This document shows, piece by piece, positions 7,696-15,879 of a stretch of DNA of 20,208 bases. The translations under genes and the position numbers were made by a program. Position 1 is the first letter of the stretch. Each line of letters starts with the position of its first letter. The notes under the pieces are model-generated. The model did not search any database. It was not told the DNA's origin and saw nothing but the letters and a program-made list of their open reading frames with translations. Location of the stretch: assembly GCA_025656435.1 (NCBI GenBank), contig JAHXHT010000013.1, positions 1-20,208 of the forward strand, given 5' to 3'. The DNA is from Candidatus Thiodiazotropha sp. (ex Gloverina cf. vestifex). Its GTDB lineage: Bacteria; Pseudomonadota; Gammaproteobacteria; Chromatiales; Chromatiaceae.

Positions 7696-9477
7696 ATGTG
7701 GCAGCATGTACTGAGTCTTATGTCCGGCTGGAAAGGAGCCTTCATCCCGTTTCTGGAATGGATCGGCGAACTAAAAAATAAAGACACGGTACGAGCGGAT
7801 GTCATGGCCGGCGTCACCGTGGCCCTGGTGCTGGTGCCCCAGTCCATGGCCTACGCCCAGCTCGCCGGCCTGCCGGTCTATTACGGCCTCTACGCCTCGT
7901 TCCTGCCACCGATGATTGCCGCATTTTTCGGCTCCTCGAGACAATTGGCGACCGGGCCGGTAGCCGTGGTGTCGCTGATGACCGCAGCAGCCCTGGAGCC
8001 TCTAGCAACTTCTCCTGACACCTACCTGGCTTACGCCGTGCTACTCGCCTTAATGGTGGGTCTTTTCCAGCTGTTTCTCGGCCTGTTTAAACTCGGCGTC
8101 CTGGTGGACTTTCTCTCTCACCCGATCGTGGTCGGCTTTACCAATGCAGGTGCGCTGATCATCGCCACCTCCCAGCTGGGCAAGGTATTCGGTGTTTTCG
8201 CGGAACGTGCCGAACACCACTACGAAACCGTTTGGAATACGCTTCTGGCAGCGGTAGAGGGCACCCATTTTCCAACATTGATGATGGCTGCTTTGGCCTT
8301 CGGCATCATGTGGGGCATCCGCCGCTTCTACCCTGCCCTGCCGGGTGTTTTGATCGCGGTGGTTGTCACGACTGTCATCGCCTGGCTGACTGATTTTGCG
8401 ACAGCAGGTGGCAAAGTGGTAGGCACGATCCCTGATGGTCTGCCTGCCTTCTCCATACCCGCCTTCGATTTCACCACTGTTTGGTCATTGATTCCTGCCG
8501 CCATTACGATCTCCTTGATCGGCTTCATGGAAGCGATTTCAATCGCGAAAGCCATGGCAGCCCGTACCAGACAACGTCTTAACGTCAATCAGGAGTTGAT
8601 AGGTCAGGGCCTCTCTAATGTCGTATCAAGTATGTTTTCCGGCTATCCGGTTTCCGGCTCTTTTTCAAGATCAGCGGTCAACATCAATGCCGGCGCCATC
8701 ACCGGTTTCTCCTCTATCGTCACGGGCCTGGTCGTCGCGATCACCCTGATATTCCTCACACCGCTGCTCTATCACCTGCCGCAGGCCACATTGGCGGCCG
8801 TTATCATTATGGCGGTTATCAACCTGATCAAGATTGAGCCCATCATTCATGCCTGGAAGGCGCAGCCCCACGATGCCGTCGTCGCGGTTGTCACCTTCGT
8901 GTTGACGCTTGTCTTTGCGCCGCATCTCGACAAGGGAATCATTGTCGGCGTTTTGCTCTCTTTGGGACTCTTCCTCTGGCGCACCATGCGTCCACGTTTC
9001 GCTCAACTGTCGCGTTACCACGATGGCACTATGCGTGACATTCGGGTGCATCCCCTGCCGACCAGCCCGGTTATCTCTGTCGTGCGTTTTGACGGTTCAC
9101 TCTATTTTGCCAGCGCCGGCTATTTCGAAACCAAGATACTCGGCGTGGTTGCAGCCAACCCCGATCTGAAATACATCATCCTGGACGGTGAGGGCATCAA
9201 CCAGATCGATGCTACTGGCGAAGAAGTACTGCACCACCTATGGGAACGTCTGCAGGCACAAGGCATCACTCTGGTGGTTGCGCGCATGAAAAAACAGTTT
9301 ATGGATACCATTCGCAGAACTGGATTGAGGGAGAAAATGGGTGATAATTTTTTCTCCCGTATCGGCTTGGCACTGAACTACATCTGGAACCAATTGGGAG
9401 ACTCCTACGACCAGGAAAACTGTCCCCTGCGTATACCTGAGAAGCCGGAAAAGAGTGATCCCCATGCCGGCAGATAA
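7696..9477 (+). CDS. SulP-family anion transporter with STAS domain (possible bicarbonate or sulfate permease)
   Basis: An inner-membrane secondary transporter of the SLC26/SulP family, about 593 aa from ATG 7696. The SulP signature VALVLVPQSMAYAQLAGLPVY and the following GLYASFLPP...GSSRQLATGPVAVVSLM region open a roughly 12-14 helix membrane domain. The C-terminal cytoplasmic STAS domain spans about residues 450-545 (FDGSLYFASAGYFETKI, then ILDGEGINQIDATG). A GTG at 7684 would add four residues; ATG 7696 is preferred because the GTG directly follows a stop and has no ribosome binding site. Substrates in the family include sulfate and bicarbonate. Sitting 45 bp before a NuoM-like gene and next to dabA/dabB argues for inorganic carbon uptake, but sulfate handling in a sulfur oxidiser remains possible. 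Confidence 0.9.
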   Translation: MWQHVLSLMSGWKGAFIPFLEWIGELKNKDTVRADVMAGVTVALVLVPQSMAYAQLAGLPVYYGLYASFLPPMIAAFFGSSRQLATGPVAVVSLMTAAALEPLATSPDTYLAYAVLLALMVGLFQLFLGLFKLGVLVDFLSHPIVVGFTNAGALIIATSQLGKVFGVFAERAEHHYETVWNTLLAAVEGTHFPTLMMAALAFGIMWGIRRFYPALPGVLIAVVVTTVIAWLTDFATAGGKVVGTIPDGLPAFSIPAFDFTTVWSLIPAAITISLIGFMEAISIAKAMAARTRQRLNVNQELIGQGLSNVVSSMFSGYPVSGSFSRSAVNINAGAITGFSSIVTGLVVAITLIFLTPLLYHLPQATLAAVIIMAVINLIKIEPIIHAWKAQPHDAVVAVVTFVLTLVFAPHLDKGIIVGVLLSLGLFLWRTMRPRFAQLSRYHDGTMRDIRVHPLPTSPVISVVRFDGSLYFASAGYFETKILGVVAANPDLKYIILDGEGINQIDATGEEVLHHLWERLQAQGITLVVARMKKQFMDTIRRTGLREKMGDNFFSRIGLALNYIWNQLGDSYDQENCPLRIPEKPEKSDPHAGR

Positions 9478-9522
9478 GTTAACCGGACTCTCTGCAGATA
9501 GGACCTGTTAACACACACTGTC

Positions 9523-10983
9523 ATGCCTAGTCTGAGCTACTTACTGTTGGTGCCTCTGACCGGTGCGCTGTTAATCATACTTTTACCGCGTACTAACAGT
9601 TGGGCTATACGCACAACCGCTTTGATTGCCTCAGGAATCACTCTCCTGCTGTCTTGGGCCTATCTGACAGAGTTTGATCAAACCCAAGCAGGCCTGCAGT
9701 TTCTGCAGCAAACAGCATGGCACACAAGACTGGGCAGTTCATTTGCATTGGCCCTGGATGGCTTCTCTTACCCCATGGTCCTGCTCGCCACACTGCTGTG
9801 TTTCGTCGCCCTACTGGCATCTGCCAGCGTGCAGACACGGATCAAAGGCTACTATAGCCTGGTGTTGCTGCTGGAGACTGCAATGCTGGGGGTCTTCATG
9901 GCGCAGGACTGGTCCCTCTTCTACATCTTTTGGGAACTCACGCTGATCCCCCTGTTCTTCCTGATTGACCGCTGGGGCGGTAAGAACCGACATGGTGCCG
10001 CACTGAATTTCGTGCTCTATACCATGGGCGGTTCTGTCTTCATGCTGATCAGCCTGTTGGTATTGTTTGACGCTGTGCCCGGTCACACCTTTTCGATGGC
10101 AGCCATGGCTGAGAGTGGGCGTGGTTTACCCCAGCATACTCAAGTATTGATTTTCCTGGGTTTCCTGATCGGCTTCGGCGTTAAGATGCCGATCTTTCCA
10201 CTGCACGGGTGGTTGCCACTGGCACATGTCGAAGCTCCCAGTCCTATCTCAATACTCCTCTCCGGCATTCTGCTGAAGATGGGCTCCTACGGCCTGATCC
10301 GTGCAGCGGGCATGCTGCCAGACGCAGTGCTCGCGCTACAGGATCTACTCGTTGTACTTGCCTTCGTCAGCCTGATTTATGGTGGGTTGCTCGCCTGGCG
10401 GCACAGTGACCTCAAAGCCATGATTGCCTACTCGTCAATCAGTCACATGGGGGTGGTACTGCTCGGGATCGCCGCACTCAATCTGGCAGGACTGCATGGT
10501 GCGCTGATGCAGATGGTGGCCCACGGCCTGGTAGCCGGCTCCCTCTTTCTACTGATCGGCTTGCTCTACGAGCGCACCAAGACTCGCGAGGCGACACACT
10601 ATAGCTCCCTGGTGCGCGTAACTCCCAGGTTTGCCTTTTTCACCACATTCGCCTTCATCGCCGCAGTCTCACTGCCGGGTACCGCAGGTTTTGTCGCGGA
10701 ACTGAACACCCTGATCGGCGGATTTGCCCGTTGGGGTTGGGTCGCCGCTTTGCTGACTCTCGGCGTACTACTCAGTGCTGCCTACGCGGTCCGTTCCATC
10801 AGCCAGCTTTTCACCGGCCCTGTCCGCCCGGATATGCGTGACGTGCAGGATCTCAAGCCGGTCGAACTGTTTGCCGCAGGTACATTGGCGGCTGCTACCC
10901 TGATTCTGGGTTTCATGCCGAGCCCCGTGTTGGATCTGGTGAATGCCTCTGCCACTCAGCTCTCTTTGCTGTTCAACCCATGA
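9523..10983 (+). CDS. NuoM/MrpD-like proton-translocating subunit (a), DAC-associated
   Basis: A 486-residue multi-pass protein of the complex I/Mrp antiporter family (Proton_antipo_M), close to canonical NuoM. All the classical channel residues are visible: TM5 Glu138 in YIFWELTLIPLFFLI, TM7 Lys221 in GVKMPIFPLHGWLP, TM8 Lys252 in LLKMGSYGLIR, Lys298 in DLKAMIAYSSISHMG, His334, and the TM12 Glu393 in GTAGFVAEL. It should conduct protons or cations. No NADH-module or quinone-module gene is present, and dabA follows 19 bp after its stop, so I infer it serves the DabA complex rather than complex I. A displaced complex I subunit used elsewhere is less likely. The 45-bp gap to the SulP gene suggests one operon. 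Confidence 0.88.
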   Translation: MPSLSYLLLVPLTGALLIILLPRTNSWAIRTTALIASGITLLLSWAYLTEFDQTQAGLQFLQQTAWHTRLGSSFALALDGFSYPMVLLATLLCFVALLASASVQTRIKGYYSLVLLLETAMLGVFMAQDWSLFYIFWELTLIPLFFLIDRWGGKNRHGAALNFVLYTMGGSVFMLISLLVLFDAVPGHTFSMAAMAESGRGLPQHTQVLIFLGFLIGFGVKMPIFPLHGWLPLAHVEAPSPISILLSGILLKMGSYGLIRAAGMLPDAVLALQDLLVVLAFVSLIYGGLLAWRHSDLKAMIAYSSISHMGVVLLGIAALNLAGLHGALMQMVAHGLVAGSLFLLIGLLYERTKTREATHYSSLVRVTPRFAFFTTFAFIAAVSLPGTAGFVAELNTLIGGFARWGWVAALLTLGVLLSAAYAVRSISQLFTGPVRPDMRDVQDLKPVELFAAGTLAAATLILGFMPSPVLDLVNASATQLSLLFNP

Positions 10984-11002
10984 GTTTAGGCGGGATGAAA
11001 GT

Positions 11003-14000
11003 ATGAGTCGTCAACAATCCAGCAGCGGAGACATTCGGCAACAGATAAAAGATGCACTTGATCATCTCGCCCATGTCTTGCCTGGACAGGCACCGATCAA
11101 AGACTTCGTACATCACAACACGCTGCATGGCTATCAGCACCTCCCCTTTCACGAGGCACTGGCTGCCTCCCGCCGTCTGACAGGTGCCAATGGCTACCTG
11201 CCGCTGGAAAAATACCGTGAATATTATCGACTGGGCAGAATCAGCAAAGAGGACCTGCTTACCAGTATCGATGATGAGGCATCGCTCGAAGCGGGCGTCA
11301 CCGTGGCTGAAACTTCGAATGGTATTCTCAGACGACGTGATATCTATCTCTCGGCGTTATCGCTTCCCCTGCAACCGGTCTCAGGTTGTCAACTCACTTG
11401 GCAGATCGATGAGGCAGGTGCACTTAAAAAACTCAACCCAAGTCTTCCGGGTGAGATAAGGTCAAACCTGCTCGAACGCGCCAGGGACAATGGGCTGGAC
11501 ACAGAAGCCATCACTGTTGGCGACCTCTGGCAGGCCTGCCTGGAAGCGTTGCGCCTGCAAGACAACCAGCCGCATCCGGAAGAGCTGCTTGACCTCGCGC
11601 CCGAGCAGGCAGAGACCATGTTGCACGACATGCTGGATGACGCAGGCAACGACACTGACGATGTCAAAACTGCGTCCCAGCGCATGCAGCAGGCAGCCAA
11701 CGACCTCCTAGCGGAACAATTGGAGCGTATTGGTCTGACCCATACAATGCGTGACCTCTTGCAAAATCTGACGGGGCATGACCTGTTGGATGATATCCGC
11801 CCGCAGCTGGTGAGAGAACTCTCAAACTTCCTCGATCAGGGTGTGGCCGGATGGCAACCGAAGAATACCGATAAAGGCTTCTATGCCTATTGGCGGAACC
11901 ATGCGGAGTCCGATCCCAGCTGGCTTCTGCAGGGCGTCGAAGGCTGGCGTCAACATCTCGAACTGCTGCATACCGATCCACTCGACACCATCATCAGTGA
12001 GATGCACCGGATGGGTCTGCCGCGGGAACAGTGGGTAGGCTATCTGGAACGGCTCGCGCTCGAACTGCCCGGTTGGTCCGGTATGGTGCTATGGCGTCAC
12101 AACCACCCCGGCTATGAGAGTCTCTCCGCACGTATCGACATGATCGACTATCTTGCCGTGCGATTGGTACTTGAACGGATCTTCTCTCATCACCTGTGTG
12201 CAACACTGTTTCAGGTGGAATCGAGCCTCGACATGTTGCGTTGGTATTTTCGCCGCAATCATGACGAGTTCACAGTACGCGAAGCACTGTTTAACAGCCG
12301 GTTGCCTGAGTACCTCGCCAGCCGCGCTCAGCGTGCGGTACATTCACCGGTTGAGCGAACGGCATCAGATGCCAAATCACCCTGGTTACATCTCTCCCAT
12401 CTTATCTGGACCTGGCGTCATAGCGGGATGGAGGAGAAGACCGATCAACCGACGCTTTGTCAGGGTGCCTGGCCGCTGTTTCAACTCGCTCAACGGCTTG
12501 GTCTGTGCGGTTTCGATGTACGCACGCTCTCAGATGAGCAGATTCATACGATTTTCGACTGTCTCGAACGATTGGATGACGACCGGGCTGGCTACCTCTG
12601 GCTGCAGGCCTACGAAAGACACTACCGGGACCAGATTCTCAAAGCGCTGGTGCAAAATCATGGACGTGGCGCCTGGCCCCACAGAGACGAGTTACCCGCT
12701 GCACAGTTGGTCTTCTGTATGGACGATCGCGAGGAAGGCATCCGGCGTCATCTAGAGGAACTCCTGCCGGAGGTGGAAACCCTCGGTGCAGCTGCACACT
12801 TCAATGTGCTGCACAACTGGCGCGGACTGGATGATGGCCGGGTCACCCCCCTGGCGCCCGTGGTACCGGCACCGGTCATTCCCGTGCACGAGGTCTGTGA
12901 AGTTCCTACGCCAACAGCCGAAGATGTCGGTCGTCTGCACCAACAGCGACACCAACGATTGAATCAGGCCGCAGAGGTCTTTCTTCAAGAGACCCGGCGC
13001 GGCCTGCTGGCGCCTTCCCTGCTGGGCGCCGTTGCCGCTCCCTTCACCCTCGCCCACGTTGCAGGCAAGGTCCTGATGCCCCGAGCTTTCGGTGAGTGGC
13101 TGCAAGCAGCCAAACGATGGCTGGAGAAACCGGTCTCAACCGAGATCCGATTTATTGCGCCCAACGACAGCCCGGAAGCGACGGTAGAATCCACTCGCCT
13201 GGGATTCACCGATACAGAACAGGCAGACAGGGTGCAGACCCTGCTTCGAGCCATCGGTCTGACACAGGACTTCTCACCATTAGTCGCCATCATCGGACAC
13301 GGATCGCGCAACCAGAACAATCCCCATGCCTCAGCCTACAACTGTGGCGCCTGCGCAGGACACTTCAGCGGACCCAATGCACGACTGGTTGCCGCCATGG
13401 CCAACCGACCCGAGGTACGCACACTGCTGGCCGAACGGGAGATCGTGATCCCGCCTGAAACGCACTTCATCGGCGGCGAGCACGATACCTGCAACGATGA
13501 AATCGCCTGGTACGACCTGGAGGCGATCTCATCCGATCATCAACCTCTGTTGCAGAGAGTCCGTAATTCACTCCTTGAAGCCGCTCAGTTGCATGCTCAG
13601 GAGCGCTGCCGCCGCTTCGCCTCAGCGCCCGTACGACCCGAACCGCATCGAGCATTCGCCCACGTTGCAGGTCGCGCCCTCGACTTCTCTCAGGCACGGC
13701 CCGAACTGGGACACGCCACCAATGCCTGTGCCTTCTTTGGCCGACGCAGCATGAGCCGGGGCGCCTTTTTTGACCGCCGCTCCTTTCTGATCTCCTATGA
13801 CGCCTCGCAGGATCCCACCGGCGAGGTACTCGAAAGGCATCTCCTGATCAACGGTGCCGTGGGAGCCGGTATCAGCCTCGAGTACTACTTCTCCACCGTG
13901 GATAACGAAGGTTACGGCTGCGGTTCCAAGGTGATGCACAACGTCACCGGCTTTCTCGGCGTGATGGAAGGGGCCAATTCCGATTTACGCACCGGATTGC

Positions 14001-14320
14001 CGCGACAGATGATCGAGATCCACGAAGCGATGCGGTTGCTGGTCGTGGTAGAAGCGAAAACCGAGGTGCTGACCGAAATCTACCAGCGGCAACCACCGTT
14101 GCAGGAGCTGGTCGGAAATGCTTGGGTACAACTCACTGCCATGGACCCGGACGATGGCACCATACACCTGTTCAAGCCTGACAAAGGCTGGGTCAAGTGG
14201 CAAAGCGATGAGAAACCCTTAACCCAAGTGAACCGCTCTGCCGACTGGTATTTGGGATCTGATGGTCCTCTGCCACCGGCACTGATCAAGACAACCCGGG
14301 AGGAAAGCGTAGATGCTTGA
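11003..14320 (+). CDS. dabA: DabA, DUF2309 zinc protein of the DAC CO2-hydrating pump (long form)
   Basis: Cytoplasmic catalytic subunit of the DAC (DabAB/MpsAB) system, proposed to hydrate CO2 to bicarbonate vectorially, coupled to cation flow through its membrane partner. From ATG 11003 it is 1105 aa, the long DUF2309 form. The N-terminus has the family's DFVHHNTLHGYQHLPFHEA segment, and ELPGWSGMVLWRHNH occurs mid-protein. Beta-carbonic-anhydrase-like site residues are present: C572 and D574 in FCMDDRE, H766 in IIGHGSRNQ, and C781 in YNCGACAGHFSGP. The His-Cys spacing of 15 equals that reported for Halothiobacillus DabA2 (H524/C539). The upstream ATG at 10943 would overlap the preceding gene with unrelated sequence, so 11003 was chosen. 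The 3' end overlaps dabB by 8 bp. No membrane segment is obvious. Confidence 0.93.
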   Translation: MSRQQSSSGDIRQQIKDALDHLAHVLPGQAPIKDFVHHNTLHGYQHLPFHEALAASRRLTGANGYLPLEKYREYYRLGRISKEDLLTSIDDEASLEAGVTVAETSNGILRRRDIYLSALSLPLQPVSGCQLTWQIDEAGALKKLNPSLPGEIRSNLLERARDNGLDTEAITVGDLWQACLEALRLQDNQPHPEELLDLAPEQAETMLHDMLDDAGNDTDDVKTASQRMQQAANDLLAEQLERIGLTHTMRDLLQNLTGHDLLDDIRPQLVRELSNFLDQGVAGWQPKNTDKGFYAYWRNHAESDPSWLLQGVEGWRQHLELLHTDPLDTIISEMHRMGLPREQWVGYLERLALELPGWSGMVLWRHNHPGYESLSARIDMIDYLAVRLVLERIFSHHLCATLFQVESSLDMLRWYFRRNHDEFTVREALFNSRLPEYLASRAQRAVHSPVERTASDAKSPWLHLSHLIWTWRHSGMEEKTDQPTLCQGAWPLFQLAQRLGLCGFDVRTLSDEQIHTIFDCLERLDDDRAGYLWLQAYERHYRDQILKALVQNHGRGAWPHRDELPAAQLVFCMDDREEGIRRHLEELLPEVETLGAAAHFNVLHNWRGLDDGRVTPLAPVVPAPVIPVHEVCEVPTPTAEDVGRLHQQRHQRLNQAAEVFLQETRRGLLAPSLLGAVAAPFTLAHVAGKVLMPRAFGEWLQAAKRWLEKPVSTEIRFIAPNDSPEATVESTRLGFTDTEQADRVQTLLRAIGLTQDFSPLVAIIGHGSRNQNNPHASAYNCGACAGHFSGPNARLVAAMANRPEVRTLLAEREIVIPPETHFIGGEHDTCNDEIAWYDLEAISSDHQPLLQRVRNSLLEAAQLHAQERCRRFASAPVRPEPHRAFAHVAGRALDFSQARPELGHATNACAFFGRRSMSRGAFFDRRSFLISYDASQDPTGEVLERHLLINGAVGAGISLEYYFSTVDNEGYGCGSKVMHNVTGFLGVMEGANSDLRTGLPRQMIEIHEAMRLLVVVEAKTEVLTEIYQRQPPLQELVGNAWVQLTAMDPDDGTIHLFKPDKGWVKWQSDEKPLTQVNRSADWYLGSDGPLPPALIKTTREESVDA
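14298..14304 (+). promoter_or_regulatory. Strong ribosome binding site of dabB inside dabA
   Basis: GGGAGGA lies 8 bp before the dabB ATG at 14313, within the last codons of dabA, while the reading frames overlap by 8 bp (ATGCTTGA). It is the clearest Shine-Dalgarno in the cluster and supports coupled, stoichiometric production of DabA and DabB. Confidence 0.6.
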
Positions 14321-15869
14321 TCAATACGCCGGGTTGATCCCAATCCTGCCCTGGCTGGCGGCGGCCTGGATCGGTATCGGATACATGCTGGGCTTAAATC
14401 GTGGTGAGGCGGGAGAAAAGCAAACAGCCGTCGTCGCCACCTTGGCAGCCACAGCCTCTCTTTTACTGGTGACCGTCCTAGCTCTTAAGGCAGTTCTAAA
14501 CGGTTTACCCGGTCAGCTGGAATTGGGCACCTGGTTCCGTAGCGGCGAATACGCAGTACCCATCAGTTTCACGTTGGACGCACTGGGTCTTTCGATCGCT
14601 TCGATTGTTGCCTTAATCGCCCTGCTTGTGATCCGGTTCTCCGCCAACTACATGCATCGTGAAGCCGGCTTCCAACGCTTCTTCATGCTGTTGTGTCTGT
14701 TTACCGGCGCCATGGATCTCATCGTACTGGCAGGCAATGCACTGTTGGTTTTCGTGGGTTGGGAGATCGCAGGGGTCAGTTCATTCCTGTTGATTGGCTA
14801 TGCGATTGAGCGGCCGGCCGCTACCCGCAATGGTGTGCGTGCCTTCGTTACCAACCGGGTCGGTGATGCCGGATTTATCCTGGGGATCGTCCTCTCTATG
14901 CTATGGCTGGGTGGTCTCGACTGGCCGACCATTGCACTGCGTGCCGGGGAGATCGACACCCTGTTAGCCGGTCTTGTGGCCAGCGGCTTCGTCATTGCCG
15001 CTCTGGCAAAATCGGCTCAACTGCCCTTCGCTCCTTGGATTGCCCGCGCACTTGAAGGACCGACGCCCTCCTCCGCCATCTTTTATGGTGCGTTGATGGT
15101 GCATGCCGGTGTTTTCCTGCTGATTCGCCTGGAACCCCTATTACAACAGGCACATGCCGTCATGCTAGGCATCGCCTTGCTGGGCGCATTGACGGTAGTC
15201 TACGGCTGGCTTTCAGGCCATTCGCAATCGGATGTCAAGAGCTCGCTGATGTTCTCCACCACCACACAGGTGGGATGGATGTTTCTCTGGTGCGGACTCG
15301 GCTGGTTCACCCTGGCAGCCTGGCACCTGGGACTGCATGCGATCTGGCGAACCTTCCAATTCCTCTCGGCGCCGGCGTTACTCTATCAGGTCGAACAGGC
15401 AGCCCGGCCGGTACCAGAATGGCTCTCCCGCAATCGCTGGCTGCACCAGGCTGCCCTGCAACGCTTCTGGGTGGAATCCCTGACCGATGCCCTACTGGTG
15501 CGTCCCACTATCTCACTCTCCCGTGATGTGCAGTACTTCGATGAGCAAATCGTCACCCGGGTAGTCGGCCTGCCTGCCTATACCCGCAGCGTCTCTTCAT
15601 TAGCGCAGTGGGAGATGCTAAAACAACGGGCCTCTCAAACCGATGCAGAAGGTGTCGGCAAAGGTACCGGCCTTGCAGGCAAAGCCATGACCTTGCTGGC
15701 CGATATCCTCTACTGGTTTGAATCCCGACTGGTGTTGAGCAAGGGAGGAGAGGGTCTGATGAAAAACCTCCATCGCGTAGGCGGTCTGTTGGCGCGGGTA
15801 GAACAACTGTTGGCCGAACCGCGTTATCTGATCGTACTGATCGTCGTGACCTTCGTGGTGATACTGTGA
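14313..15869 (+). CDS. dabB: DabB, NuoL-like membrane subunit of the DAC pump with C-terminal extension
   Basis: A 518-residue NuoL-like Proton_antipo_M protein, the membrane partner that lets cations flow to drive DabA. Channel residues: Glu151 in FVGWEIAGVSSFLLIG, Lys233 in ALAKSAQLPFAPWIARALEG and Lys309 in DVKSSLMFSTTTQVGW. The later DabB hallmark HLGLHAIWRTFQFLSAP is present, with Arg346 where Lys is common. FWVESLTDALLVRPTISLSR (~385-404) resembles the point where ordinary DabB proteins stop. Here about 115 residues follow: QYFDEQIV, a polar linker, an amphipathic stretch (~455-500) and a final hydrophobic helix at 505-518. It overlaps dabA and is 10 bp before the next antiporter gene. 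Confidence 0.9.
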   Translation: MLDQYAGLIPILPWLAAAWIGIGYMLGLNRGEAGEKQTAVVATLAATASLLLVTVLALKAVLNGLPGQLELGTWFRSGEYAVPISFTLDALGLSIASIVALIALLVIRFSANYMHREAGFQRFFMLLCLFTGAMDLIVLAGNALLVFVGWEIAGVSSFLLIGYAIERPAATRNGVRAFVTNRVGDAGFILGIVLSMLWLGGLDWPTIALRAGEIDTLLAGLVASGFVIAALAKSAQLPFAPWIARALEGPTPSSAIFYGALMVHAGVFLLIRLEPLLQQAHAVMLGIALLGALTVVYGWLSGHSQSDVKSSLMFSTTTQVGWMFLWCGLGWFTLAAWHLGLHAIWRTFQFLSAPALLYQVEQAARPVPEWLSRNRWLHQAALQRFWVESLTDALLVRPTISLSRDVQYFDEQIVTRVVGLPAYTRSVSSLAQWEMLKQRASQTDAEGVGKGTGLAGKAMTLLADILYWFESRLVLSKGGEGLMKNLHRVGGLLARVEQLLAEPRYLIVLIVVTFVVIL

Positions 15870-15879
15870 GGAACGGGGC

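Noticed and set aside
10943..11002. Upstream ATG giving a 1125-residue DabA
   Set aside because: The extra 20 residues overlap the end of the preceding NuoM-like gene and are unlike DUF2309 N-termini; ATG 11003 is just downstream of that gene's stop and begins a plausible N-terminus.
12752..13105. Antisense and alternate-frame open frames inside dabA and other genes
   Set aside because: They are shadows of well-supported genes, show low-complexity or arginine/serine-rich translations and have no ribosome binding sites.
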